DNA of 64,000 nucleotides, taken from assembly GCA_946480085.1 (NCBI GenBank), contig CAMLHZ010000015.1, forward strand, positions 4,433 through 68,432, read 5' to 3'. The notes under the pieces are model-generated. The model saw nothing but the letters and a program-made list of their open reading frames with translations, was not told the origin of the DNA and searched no databases. Shown piece by piece: positions 18,765 to 27,284 of the stretch. The stretch is from an uncultured Flavobacteriales bacterium (lineage in GTDB: Bacteria; Bacteroidota; Bacteroidia; Flavobacteriales; Crocinitomicaceae). The position numbers and the translations under genes were made by a program. Position 1 is the first letter of the stretch; each line of letters starts with the position of its first letter.

Positions 18765-19295
18765 TTATTGTTCCTTTGATGCTTCCAAATTAATGGATGA
18801 AACAGCAATATCTGTTAAAGTCAGATCGGCTTCTTTTTCTTCGTTCAATGTTTCTCCTAATAGTTTAGCAGCTTCAGATTCACCCAAAGTATTCGCGAAA
18901 GAAACCAAAGTTCCATAGCTTGCAATTTCGTAGTGTTCCACTTTTTGAGCAGCGGAGATAATTCCAGCATCACGAACAACACCTTCTTCCGTTTCCTCCA
19001 TAATTTCTTCTGCTTCCATCAGCAGACCATCCATCGCCTCGCATTTTTTGGTCACTGCTTTCTCTCCAATACTTTCAAAAACTTTCTCCAAACGACCAAC
19101 TTGTTTTTCAGTCACCGCCAGATGATCATTAATTGCCGCAACCAGCTCAGTACTTGTTGCTTTTTTTGCCATTTTGGGCAATGCCTTCATCAACGCTTTT
19201 TCTGCCCAATAAATATCTTTCAATTCATCAACGAATAAGTCTCTTAGTCCAGATTCTGCTGATCCACCACTCTTAGTTGTTCCTTTTGCTTCCAT
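18765..19295 (-). CDS. DUF892 (YciE/YciF-type) ferritin-like protein
   Basis: 176 residues. LRDLFVDELKDIYWAEKAL, KALPKMAKKATSTELVAAIN and HYEIASYGTLVSFANTLGE are the conserved helices of DUF892, whose solved members are di-metal ferritin-like bundles. A flexible Gly/Ser/Lys start (MEAKGTTKSGGSAESG) precedes the fold. It is the third helical-bundle protein of the stress type within 2.5 kb, together with DUF4142 and DUF2383. Confidence 0.9.
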   Translation of the reverse strand: MEAKGTTKSGGSAESGLRDLFVDELKDIYWAEKALMKALPKMAKKATSTELVAAINDHLAVTEKQVGRLEKVFESIGEKAVTKKCEAMDGLLMEAEEIMEETEEGVVRDAGIISAAQKVEHYEIASYGTLVSFANTLGESEAAKLLGETLNEEKEADLTLTDIAVSSINLEASKEQ

Positions 19296-19392
19296 GTTTT
19301 CCTATTTTTATTCTAACCGAAGATAGGGATGCTCAAACACTGAAATATTACATACTTAACAAGGGTGTTTACACAAGTTTGAGAATCTCCTT

Positions 19393-20115
19393 TTATTCCT
19401 TCATCAACTCCTTTAGTGCGATCGCATTTGTATAACCTGCTTCGTAATAGGTATTGTTGAAATAAACAGAAACTCGATCACCGGCTGTTGGAATCTCCCT
19501 GCAGAACCTTTCCAATTCTTCCGGTTCATACGATGATTTAAACAGTATCGGATTTCCATGCAATCGCAAATAGAAACAAGATGTTGAGTTGATCACAAAG
19601 GTTTCCATTCCAGGAAAATCCACATTACAAAATGTAATATTGGCTTTTGAAAGCGTTTCTTGTACCGTTGAATTCCACCATGAGATATGACGGAACTCCA
19701 CCACATTTTCGCAGTTATTCGGAATGTTCTCAAGTACAAGTTCCAGATTCGCCTCCGTAAACTGGAATGAAGGAGGCAACTGAAAGAGAAAATGATTTAT
19801 CTTCTCTTTCAAATTGTCTCGAATCAAGGATTGAAACTCAATTACTAAATCCTTTGTATCCTTCAGTTTATGAATATGTGTAAACTGTTTGCTCATTTTA
19901 ACTGAGAACTTAAAATCGGATGGTGTTACTTCATAATACTTTTTCAAACTCGCAACTGTCGGCGTTTTATAGAACGTTCCATTCAACTCAACAGTATTAA
20001 AAATGGAACTGTAATACGCTAACCATTCCTTAGGTGCCAATCCGTCTGGATAGAATTTTTTCTTCCATGCAGGATAATAGTACCCTGAACACCCGATATA
20101 ATGTTCTTTTCTCAT
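19393..20115 (-). CDS. DUF72 domain protein
   Basis: 240 residues from the ATG at 20115. It starts HYIGCSGYYYPAWKKKFYP, has NTVELNGTFYKTPT, VVEFRHISWW and ends with a RVSVYFNNTYYEAGYTNA segment: the TIM-barrel DUF72 (YecE-like) family, activity unknown. The start is 13 bp after the stop of the AraC-type regulator, so the two probably form one transcript. A TTG at 20127 would overlap that stop and is less likely. Confidence 0.88.
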   Translation of the reverse strand: MRKEHYIGCSGYYYPAWKKKFYPDGLAPKEWLAYYSSIFNTVELNGTFYKTPTVASLKKYYEVTPSDFKFSVKMSKQFTHIHKLKDTKDLVIEFQSLIRDNLKEKINHFLFQLPPSFQFTEANLELVLENIPNNCENVVEFRHISWWNSTVQETLSKANITFCNVDFPGMETFVINSTSCFYLRLHGNPILFKSSYEPEELERFCREIPTAGDRVSVYFNNTYYEAGYTNAIALKELMKE

Positions 20116-20127
20116 TTCAATGAACAA

Positions 20128-20688
20128 CTAAGCCAATTGTGTGTTTCCACGATTATCTGCCATCAGTTGTTTGAAGCAAGAAGGTGTAAGCCCGGTATGC
20201 TTTTTAAACTGATTCGACAAATGGGCAACGCTACTGTAATTCATTTTATAAGATATATCCGACAAACTCATCATATCATCCATCAGGAGTTCTTTCACTC
20301 GATTGATTTTGATGAAGATGATGTATTGCTGAATCGTGATTCCTTTCATTTCAGAAAAAATCTTTGCAAGCATCATGTAATCATAATCCAATTTCTCGCT
20401 GATATACTCTGAGTAATTGGTTCTTGGAATTTCATCCAATTCAAAAATCATTTCATAAATGACCTTTTTGATTTGCTCAGTAATAATGCTTTTTTGATTT
20501 TCATACAGTTCCAGCCCCACTTCAGCCAGATTCTCTTTCAGGACCTGCCTACATTCTTGAGTTAGCTCTGTCGAAATATCGACAATTCCCAAGTCAATGT
20601 TGGTATAACTGATTCCCAACTTCTCTAATTGGGCTCTCACTACCATAATGCAGCGAAAACATACCATGTGTTTTATGTACAATCTCAT
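20128..20688 (-). CDS. AraC-type regulator with CxxC-containing HMA-like N-terminus (paralogue D)
   Basis: 186 residues. The N-terminus MRLYIKHMVCFRCIMVVRAQ keeps the full MxCxxC loop (Cys10 and Cys13) of an HMA domain, followed by LEKLGISYTNIDLGIVDIST and a second helix VLKENLAEVGLELYEN. The C-terminal AraC domain has RVKELLMDDMMSLSDISYKM and YSSVAHLSNQFKKHTGLTPS. Of the four paralogues it alone could bind a soft metal through two Cys. It shares a probable transcript with the DUF72 gene. Confidence 0.87.
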   Translation of the reverse strand: MRLYIKHMVCFRCIMVVRAQLEKLGISYTNIDLGIVDISTELTQECRQVLKENLAEVGLELYENQKSIITEQIKKVIYEMIFELDEIPRTNYSEYISEKLDYDYMMLAKIFSEMKGITIQQYIIFIKINRVKELLMDDMMSLSDISYKMNYSSVAHLSNQFKKHTGLTPSCFKQLMADNRGNTQLA

Positions 20689-21526
20689 AATTACTCGTGT
20701 TAAATGATAAACTCATACTCTAGTTTAATTGGAAATAAATTGGTCGTTTTCTTACGTTTAAATAGTTGTGTAATGACTCACCTAATTCACGTTAATGAAT
20801 TGTCTTCACTCAATTTTCAATAATAAATAATAGTTCACAGTTCTCCTGGCCGTGCCAGCCCCATTCTATTGCACAATCTGTAGTTTCTTCTCTCTTTTCT
20901 CTCGACCATTTCTAGCCCAGAATTCTCTTCACACCAAATTTTTATCTTCAACAGTAACGCACAGTCAAACATTTCACTCATTAGATAATTAGTAAACAAT
21001 ACGCAAGCATGAAACTTCACACTCGTATTAAGTCATTAATTTGGAGAAATACACTCCGATTAGTCAGTTCGGAATATAAAGTGCACGTGGTAAGGAATAA
21101 TTCATATCAACGATAGTTGACGAAATTACATGCACTGATAGTGTTACCTTTTTTTGTAGTCGCAGTAGTAAAATTAAAAGAACGTCTTCTTTATGGGATG
21201 CAAGGTACGCATAACAAATGCCTCGGGTTTGCAATATTATTCGCAAAACTTACACAATCTTTGGATTTTAAGAATTGATAACACAACCATTATCAATTCT
21301 TAACACTTGATTTTTAGCTACCTAGGTGAGTAGCGACATAAAGTATAAATCGTGATAAAAACCAATTAAACGATTCATAAATACCATCCAAAATCTTCGA
21401 TGTTACTACTCCTTATTATATAGGGAGCGTAAATCAAATCTGTGAGATATGTAATCATCTGAAATTAGGGTATAATAGAAATGCTCCCCTATTCAGTCAC
21501 CTTTGTTTATGAATAAATCAGATAAG
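20689..21526. other. Gene-free stretch of about 840 bp
   Basis: AT-rich sequence between the divergent AraC-type gene and the barrel gene. Only short frames without sensible composition are open on either strand, no TAnnTTTG box lies near the flanking starts, and I see no repeat. It is long for this gene-dense region and might hold an untranslated RNA or decayed gene that I cannot recognise. Confidence 0.5.
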
Positions 21527-22147
21527 ATGAAAAAGATTTTAACAATAGTTGCTGTGGTATGCACATACACAGTAGCATTTTCTCAAGAAATGGATGAGAA
21601 AACCAAAACATTCTCCATTGGACCTACAATCGGCTTTGGACATGCGGGGGTGCGTAATACTGAAGGAATCGACTTGTTCAAACCTTCATGGAACGCAGGG
21701 GTGATTTTAAACTACAGCACGAGTGAAAATGTTGGCTTTGCAGCCGACATACTCTGGTCAATGGAGGGTTCACTGAATGAGAGAAGAAGTGATGGTGTTC
21801 AAACGGACCTTTCATTGCAATACATACGTGTGCCTTTGAAATTCGCATACTTCTTTGGTAGTTTTGAAGATAGCTTCCGACCGAAAGTAACGATTGGACC
21901 TTCCATGGGATTTTTGATTGATGCTAAAAGTGATACAGAAGGAGAAGGTTCTGCAGTAGATGTTAGAAAGTCTTACCAGGACTTCGACCTTGGAGTGAAT
22001 GCAACCATTGGCTTCAACTTAAAATTGGCTGAGAATATCTGGTTAAACACAGATTTCAATTACTACACGGGTTTTACAGCAATTCATTTTGCGGATCAAT
22101 ATAATTCCAATTATGGAGTAAGAGTTGGAGTGGCATTCGGCCTTTAA
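21527..22147 (+). CDS. Outer-membrane beta-barrel protein (PorT-like family)
   Basis: 206 residues from the ATG at 21527, giving a clean signal peptide MKKILTIVAVVCTYTVAFSQ. The rest alternates short amphipathic strands (TFSIGPTIGFGHAGV, LSLQYIRVPLKFAYFFG, KVTIGPSMGFLIDAKS) and ends with a Phe-Gly-Leu strand, typical of small eight-strand barrels of the 'porin family / PorT' type in Bacteroidota. ATG at 21509 is an alternative start. Specific role unknown. Confidence 0.82.
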   Translation: MKKILTIVAVVCTYTVAFSQEMDEKTKTFSIGPTIGFGHAGVRNTEGIDLFKPSWNAGVILNYSTSENVGFAADILWSMEGSLNERRSDGVQTDLSLQYIRVPLKFAYFFGSFEDSFRPKVTIGPSMGFLIDAKSDTEGEGSAVDVRKSYQDFDLGVNATIGFNLKLAENIWLNTDFNYYTGFTAIHFADQYNSNYGVRVGVAFGL

Positions 22148-22167
22148 TAATTTACCTAACAAGCAGG

Positions 22168-22209
22168 AACGGGAACCCTATTTTCAACAATGGAAGGTTC
22201 CCGTTTTTG
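22168..22209 (+). terminator. Rho-independent terminator of the barrel gene
   Basis: AACGGGAACC (22168-22177) pairs with GGTTCCCGTT (22196-22205), followed by TTT. Confidence 0.85.
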
Positions 22210-22271
22210 TTTTCTATTACTCCAAAGAATTTCCTAACTTTCAGCAAACGATTTAAATCAAACTAAGCGTC

Positions 22272-22853
22272 ATGAGTTTCTTCAAAAAACTGTTTTCCAA
22301 AAACGAGGATTCAAGTAAAGAAAGTTCAACTAACTCCGGAGCAGAATTCAAAGGCATAGGCACAACGGAATCTTTTAACAAGAGATATACCTTAGAGACA
22401 ATCAATCAGAACGTATTGGATGGTGCTTGTAAAATGATTGAAAGCTATTTGATCGAGAATAAACTTGAGCGAAATACTGATATTCCTGTCAATCATCCGG
22501 AAACACTGGATCTGGTCGATCAAAAAGGATTTGGTTTTGTGCTTTACTGTAAGGCCTTCCAACTAGGAGAGATGGATGCAGCGTTCTTTATGGCATATTG
22601 CTTTAGTGATTACCTCATCACAAACTATGGTTTCCAATTGTACATTGACTCTGAACCAGAGTTCCCGCTGAGAAACTTTACATTGAAGTACAATAGAGAC
22701 GGTGTTGTGCTTTCTTTATATCCGATAGAATACACTACAAAAGTGCTCAACGGTAATGAAATGTATAAGGATTTAATAGAGAAGCTAGAATCGCATATTT
22801 CCAAACTTCCTGAGCAAGCATATCTGATTAAGAAATATACAAATCCGGAATAA
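22272..22853 (+). CDS. Hypothetical cytoplasmic protein
   Basis: 193 residues, no signal peptide or membrane segment. It starts with a Lys/Ser-rich MSFFKKLFSKNEDSSKES tail and then a mixed fold (QLGEMDAAFFMAYCFSDYLI, RNFTLKYNRDGVVLSLYPIE). I do not recognise a family. It ends 2 bp before the VOC gene, so the two are co-transcribed. Confidence 0.7.
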   Translation: MSFFKKLFSKNEDSSKESSTNSGAEFKGIGTTESFNKRYTLETINQNVLDGACKMIESYLIENKLERNTDIPVNHPETLDLVDQKGFGFVLYCKAFQLGEMDAAFFMAYCFSDYLITNYGFQLYIDSEPEFPLRNFTLKYNRDGVVLSLYPIEYTTKVLNGNEMYKDLIEKLESHISKLPEQAYLIKKYTNPE

Positions 22854-22855
22854 GT

Positions 22856-23362
22856 ATGAGCAATATCAACGACACGCTAAAAGGAATAGAGTTCGCTCAG
22901 GTTGGCTGGGTGGTTCCAGATATTTATAAAGCAGTGGCTTTCCTTTCAGAAACATTGGGAATTACTGGTTTTCATACACCTCAGCTTGTTCGTGCGCAGG
23001 ATTTGAACATGTCGTACATGGGAGAAATCGTAGATTCGGAATGCCTGACAACACAAACGTACAATGGCGGAAGTTATGTTGAACTGATTCAGCCCGTTTC
23101 TGGTAAAAGTATGTTTCAGGATTATCTGGATAAATATCCGAACGGTGGAACACAGCATCTTGCTTTTCGTTTACCTGTTGCCGACTTTGAGCGAATAACA
23201 ATTGAAATTCTGGAACAAGGTTTTGAGATCATCAGCGAAGTGGATCACTCCATTGCACGAATGGTTTTCTTTGATACTTACGAAGTATTAGGAGTTGCTA
23301 CGGAGATTATGGGAATTACGGACGAAGGTTGGGAAATTCTGAAAAAGATGGAGGAAAAATAA
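22856..23362 (+). CDS. VOC (glyoxalase/dioxygenase fold) family protein
   Basis: 168 residues with the paired beta-alpha-beta-beta-beta units of the vicinal oxygen chelate family: FAQVGWVVPDIYKAVAFLSE, YVELIQPVSGKSMFQDYL, GGTQHLAFRLPVADFERI and RMVFFDTYEVLGVATEIM. Candidate metal ligands are the His in TQHLAF and the Glu in TEIM. The family includes lyases, isomerases and resistance proteins; the substrate is not readable. Co-transcribed with the hypothetical gene upstream. Confidence 0.83.
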   Translation: MSNINDTLKGIEFAQVGWVVPDIYKAVAFLSETLGITGFHTPQLVRAQDLNMSYMGEIVDSECLTTQTYNGGSYVELIQPVSGKSMFQDYLDKYPNGGTQHLAFRLPVADFERITIEILEQGFEIISEVDHSIARMVFFDTYEVLGVATEIMGITDEGWEILKKMEEK

Positions 23363-23363
23363 A

Positions 23364-23389
23364 AAAGGCGACTCCGAAGAATCGCCTTT
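23364..23389 (-). terminator. Terminator shared by convergent VOC and SIMPL genes
   Basis: AAAGGCGA (23364-23371) pairs with TCGCCTTT (23382-23389). On the minus strand it is followed by a T-run, so it best serves the SIMPL gene. Confidence 0.75.
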
Positions 23390-23423
23390 AAAAAACTAAT
23401 GTATATCAAAAGCTAACGCTTTG

Positions 23424-24131
23424 TTAATCAATAAACCAAACCAGTGTTACAGATTCCTGGAATTCCATTTCCTGAGGAGCAAATCGTAAATCGGCACCTT
23501 CTGCTTCTCCATTTGCAAACATTCGCATATCAGCAGATTTGTAATACATCATACCCGGATTTTCACTTCCATAAATGATGGATTTAACTCCGCCCATTTT
23601 TACTCCAGCAGCTGCAGAAAGATTCATTGCTTTCTTACGAGCATCTGCCACGGCTTTTCCTTGAAGATCAGCTTCTGTTTTTTCACGTAAAGCGTCAGAA
23701 GCATAGAAACCAAAGTTGAAATCTACCGGATCTTTTGACTCTGCGAAACGCGCAGCGATTTTCTGTAAGGTAGCTTGACTGTACGCAAACTTTATCGTTA
23801 AGTTTTGAGAAACTACATACCCACTGTCAATTGGGCCATTCTCGCGATAAATTCTGTTTTTATACGCTGAGAAGTTCGTTGTCTTTACGTCAGACTCCTG
23901 AAAACCCAATTGTTTTAGAACTTTCATGAACTGCGTAGTTTGGTCACCAATTGCTTTTGTAGCATCGGCCATATTCATTTTCACAGATGAAAGGTGAATA
24001 TTCAACTCTGTCATATCTGGAACAATAGAAACTTTAGAAGTTCCTGTTACAGTAACAGTTGGTTTTGCGTTTTCTGTTTGTCCGAACACTGTTCCGGAAA
24101 CAAGGACAAGGGCTAAAAGGAACTTTTTCAT
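23424..24131 (-). CDS. SIMPL (DUF541) domain periplasmic protein
   Basis: 235 residues with signal peptide MKKFLLALVLVSGTVFGQ. The body (TVTVTGTSKVSIVPDMTELN, VVSQNLTIKFAYSQATLQKI, ARKKAMNLSAAAGVKMGGVK) is a textbook SIMPL/DUF541 protein, the family of E. coli YggE. These are periplasmic or outer-membrane-linked proteins connected with oxidative stress. ATG at 24131 is used rather than the TTG two codons upstream. Confidence 0.9.
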   Translation of the reverse strand: MKKFLLALVLVSGTVFGQTENAKPTVTVTGTSKVSIVPDMTELNIHLSSVKMNMADATKAIGDQTTQFMKVLKQLGFQESDVKTTNFSAYKNRIYRENGPIDSGYVVSQNLTIKFAYSQATLQKIAARFAESKDPVDFNFGFYASDALREKTEADLQGKAVADARKKAMNLSAAAGVKMGGVKSIIYGSENPGMMYYKSADMRMFANGEAEGADLRFAPQEMEFQESVTLVWFID

Positions 24132-24281
24132 GATCAATTATTTTTGGTTTTTATTTGTACTGCTGCTTAATCAATAGCTGTGCCAATTGAACATGGAAAA
24201 TCTAAATAAATCACAATAAAACTATGCTGTAATTGATTATCAGTCCTTTCCGAAAAGAAGAAAATATTTCAAAAATTCAAT

Positions 24282-24698
24282 TCAGGAGAAATTGTCAGTA
24301 ATGAATTGTTTTGAATACGATTTTATCATTTCACGTACCCTTTCAAATTCCGCTCTCACTTCTTCTGCTGTACCCGTTGCTTTAGCGGGATCTGGAAAAT
24401 TGTGATGAAATTTCTTCGCCTCAGTTGGGAAATACGGGCATTGTTCTTTGGCGTTATCACAAACGGTTATTACAAAATCGAAATGAACATCCGCATATTC
24501 ATCTACATGATTGGAAGTGTGCTTCGAAATGTCAATTCCGTCGGCATTCATAGTTTCTATTGCCTTCGGATTCACACCATGAACTTCTACTCCGGCGCTG
24601 TAAATTGTTGCTTTGTTTCCAGCAAAATATTGCAAATAACCATGCGCTATCTGACTTCGACAGCTGTTTCCGGTACACAACACTAAAACGTTCTTCAT
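24282..24698 (-). CDS. arsC: Arsenate reductase, low-molecular-weight phosphatase type
   Basis: 138 residues from the ATG at 24698. The P-loop is LCTGNSCRSQIAHG (CX5R), followed by DGIDISKHTSNHVDEYADVH and the redox pair in ITVCDNAKEQCPYFP (Cys82 and Cys89). This is the thioredoxin-coupled ArsC class that reduces arsenate to arsenite. It is the last gene of the first ars operon (arsR, DUF6428, arsC). An ATG-less extension to 24779 is open but unlike the family. Confidence 0.92.
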   Translation of the reverse strand: MKNVLVLCTGNSCRSQIAHGYLQYFAGNKATIYSAGVEVHGVNPKAIETMNADGIDISKHTSNHVDEYADVHFDFVITVCDNAKEQCPYFPTEAKKFHHNFPDPAKATGTAEEVRAEFERVREMIKSYSKQFITDNFS

Positions 24699-24837
24699 AC
24701 TTCTTAATTTATACAAACAACCAAATGATATTGATGATACAAAACTTCGGGTCGAAACCAAAAATGAGCTGCAAAACAACTACTGAAGTTGTTATCACCA
24801 AGGGTTTCTTATATTTGATTACAAACGCTTTCATACC

Positions 24838-25311
24838 TTAACAACATCCTCCAGCAGGTGAACAACATGTGCTTTCCTCTTTTCCTAATTCTGAAAGCTG
24901 AATTTTCGTTTTACCGTTCGACACACCACAAGAATCGCTGGCTAAACATGCGGTATTTTTCGTAGTTAGAAGAAAGTGATTTCCATTGAATTCCAAATTG
25001 TATTTTCCGATTGTTTCTCCCTGATACTCCACCTCTATTTCATTGTCTTCAATTCCCAACTTCTCTTCAGAAAGCTGAATGATCTTCAATAATTTTTCTG
25101 GCTTCAAGCGGTGTTCTAAATCGTTGGCATTCCACAACTGGAAATTCACTACGGTTTCTTTACGAATTGTTCCTCCGCAGTCGATAAAATGCTTATCTAC
25201 TTTACCTATCTCTGTAACGTGAAAATGTTCGGGAACGAAAGTCCCGTTGGGAGTTTGAAATTGTACGTTTGCCAAATTGGGCAAAAGATTTTTAATTTCT
25301 GAAAGTTTCAT
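24838..25311 (-). CDS. DUF6428 protein, arsenic-operon linked (copy 1)
   Basis: 157 residues. MKLSEIKNLLPNLANVQFQT at the start, EHFHVTEIGKVDKHFIDCGG in the middle, and a Cys-rich end (KEESTCCSPAGGCC). Belongs to DUF6428, found beside arsR in Bacteroidota; function unknown. The vicinal Cys pairs could bind As(III) or another soft metal(loid). A closely similar copy sits in the second ars operon at 37308-37784. Placed between arsR and arsC, 15 bp from arsR. Confidence 0.85.
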   Translation of the reverse strand: MKLSEIKNLLPNLANVQFQTPNGTFVPEHFHVTEIGKVDKHFIDCGGTIRKETVVNFQLWNANDLEHRLKPEKLLKIIQLSEEKLGIEDNEIEVEYQGETIGKYNLEFNGNHFLLTTKNTACLASDSCGVSNGKTKIQLSELGKEESTCCSPAGGCC

Positions 25312-25326
25312 CTGCTTGAATTTTAA

Positions 25327-25659
25327 TTAACAACATTGATTGGCTTTATCGTCCAGTTTGGATGCTATGCCTTGAAAATAATTTTGAACACGGGTAACAG
25401 TAGTCTTATCCACACAATAACAAATAGACGTTCCCTCAATACTTCCTTTAATCAAACCGGCATTCTTCAACTCTTTTAAGTGTTGTGATACGGTTGGCTG
25501 AGCAAGAGGTAATTCGTTTACGATATCTCCGCAAATACATGTATCTACCTTAATCAGGTATTCCAAAATGGCAATACGCGCCGGATGTCCAATCGCCTTT
25601 AAGATAGCCGACATTTCATTTTGCTCCTCTGTAAAAAGATCTGTTTTGGTTGTTCCCAT
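25327..25659 (-). CDS. arsR: ArsR-family metalloregulator (copy 1)
   Basis: 110 residues with a winged helix: ILKAIGHPARIAILEYLIKV, then TCICGDIVNELPLAQPTVSQ, LKELKNAGLIKGSIEG. The CIC in the third helix corresponds to the CxC As(III) site of E. coli-type ArsR (CVC), and the chain ends with another vicinal Cys pair (ANQCC). It should repress its own operon until arsenite binds. A perfect 16-bp palindrome 11 bp upstream of its start (25671-25686) is the likely operator. Confidence 0.92.
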   Translation of the reverse strand: MGTTKTDLFTEEQNEMSAILKAIGHPARIAILEYLIKVDTCICGDIVNELPLAQPTVSQHLKELKNAGLIKGSIEGTSICYCVDKTTVTRVQNYFQGIASKLDDKANQCC

Positions 25660-25670
25660 GTCTTTAATTG

Positions 25671-25686
25671 TAATATTGCAATATTA
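25671..25686. promoter_or_regulatory. Likely ArsR operator 1
   Basis: TAATATTGCAATATTA, a perfect 16-bp palindrome just upstream of arsR copy 1. The same core, ATATTGCAATATTACGAT, occurs in front of arsR copy 2. ArsR/SmtB proteins bind such 12-2-12 type AT-rich dyads. Confidence 0.8.
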
Positions 25687-25752
25687 CGATAAATAAATTC
25701 AAAATGATGATTAACGAATAAAAAAAATCGCGAACAGTCACATTTTCAAATG

Positions 25753-25784
25753 AAAAAAGCCTGCTAACATTGATTAACAGGCTT
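25753..25784 (-). terminator. Terminator of the 25805-27205 gene
   Basis: AAGCCTG / CAGGCTT stem (25757-25763 with 25778-25784), followed on the minus strand by six T. Confidence 0.78.
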
Positions 25785-25804
25785 ACTCAACAGAAAAGAA
25801 ATCT

Positions 25805-27205
25805 CTAATTCGTTTTTATAATTGGAAGCACATCGCTTTTGCCGTTTTTAGCAGATACTTTTATGAAATAAACTCCTGGCACGTACTTATCTCCAAAACT
25901 GAACGTCATTCCTATCGCCACATTTGAATGGCTTTCCATAAGTCTTCCGGAAGCATCCGTGATTTGAAGTTCTGCATAATTGTCATCACTTATGAAGGTA
26001 AAACTGTCGTTTGATGGGTTTGGGAAAACACTATTTGCAGATAGAATTCCATCTTTAATTCCCGCTGAACCCAAACAAACAGTTCCATCACCTGTAAACG
26101 TACTCACGAAATTTGGCAGTCCAATTCCTGAATTTGCTCCCATGAAAGAAGGATCAAGATCAACACCATTATCAACATAATTACAAGCTGCAACTCCAAC
26201 GCTATTCGGCGCATTAATCACTCCAAGGAACTGACTGTAGCTTTTTACCACATAGATTTTTCCATCAGGACCGCGCTGTAAAGGATAAATGTCGGAAGTG
26301 GTGCTGATGGTTTTTACTGCTGCAACCATTGCAGAAGTACTAGACAATGTCAAGTCGTACTGAAGTAAAGTTCCTGTGACTTGATATGTACTTACGTATA
26401 AAACGTCATCGTTAGAAGAAAACTCCACTCCGTAAACATGATCTGTGTATGAAATCGTCTGCGGATTACTTACAATTCCAGTCAATGCATCAAAGTCGAA
26501 AAGCTCCACTTTATCTAAATATCCGGCAGCAAGCGCCAGTCTATCGCCACACGAGTTGAATTTCATTTGTCCGTAACTGTTCTGAATCACATCATCACTG
26601 TGCACAATTCCGGTATGTGAAACAATGGCAGAATCAATTCCCGTTGCAGTTACTTTGAAAGCATAAAACGCATCATCGTCCCAGCCATGTGTTACCAACC
26701 AGTAGTTTGGTGATTCTGGTTCTTGAACAGCGGCTACTTTCTCAGCTACCGGTGCTTTTAAGGGTAAATTTCTGGAAATCAAATCTCCATTACCACCATC
26801 AAGGAGCATATTGACTTCGGAAACTCGTAAACCTAGCGAATCACCAATTTCATCAGTTGTGAAAATATAATATCCGGAACTATTTCCCGGTTTTGGAACA
26901 ATCAGTGCTGCCTGTGTAGAAGAAATTCCACCCATGAGTCCGGAACCATTTGGCATAACTGCATTATTCGCATTCCAAACCGTTCTTCCGTCGGTATAAA
27001 ACAGTAAATCACCAGTTACAGGATCAGAAATAGATGCAGAGCCTTCGCCAGCTGCCATTGCACTGTTTGTAATTACAGTTGGTGCACCGCCAGAAAAATC
27101 GAGTCCGGCCATATTACCGAAATGCCATTTATCCGCGTCATGCTGTGCAAGAAGAGTTGAAGAAATACAAAATAAGGTAAGGGATAGCAAGTAGCCTTTT
27201 TTCAT
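25805..27205 (-). CDS. T9SS-secreted propeller-like surface protein
   Basis: 466 residues from the ATG at 27205: signal peptide KKGYLLSLTLFCISSTLLAQ, then repeated strand motifs of a WD40/NHL-like propeller (WHFGNMAGLDFSGG, YYIFTTDEIGDSLGLR, GVEFSSNDDVLYVSTY, RGPDGKIYVVKSYSQFLGVI). The C-terminal about 75 residues (VFPNPSNDSFTFISDD ... GVYFIKVSAKNGKSDVLPII) form a type A T9SS sorting domain. It is exported across the outer membrane and anchored or released; role unknown. The next gene upstream on this strand is another T9SS protein. Confidence 0.87.
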   Translation of the reverse strand: MKKGYLLSLTLFCISSTLLAQHDADKWHFGNMAGLDFSGGAPTVITNSAMAAGEGSASISDPVTGDLLFYTDGRTVWNANNAVMPNGSGLMGGISSTQAALIVPKPGNSSGYYIFTTDEIGDSLGLRVSEVNMLLDGGNGDLISRNLPLKAPVAEKVAAVQEPESPNYWLVTHGWDDDAFYAFKVTATGIDSAIVSHTGIVHSDDVIQNSYGQMKFNSCGDRLALAAGYLDKVELFDFDALTGIVSNPQTISYTDHVYGVEFSSNDDVLYVSTYQVTGTLLQYDLTLSSTSAMVAAVKTISTTSDIYPLQRGPDGKIYVVKSYSQFLGVINAPNSVGVAACNYVDNGVDLDPSFMGANSGIGLPNFVSTFTGDGTVCLGSAGIKDGILSANSVFPNPSNDSFTFISDDNYAELQITDASGRLMESHSNVAIGMTFSFGDKYVPGVYFIKVSAKNGKSDVLPIIKTN

Positions 27206-27284
27206 AGTAGATCGTTTTAGCATGTACTCAAATATATGGTAACCAAGTGAATGTTCAAAAGCTTTCCAATTTAGGCATCACCTT

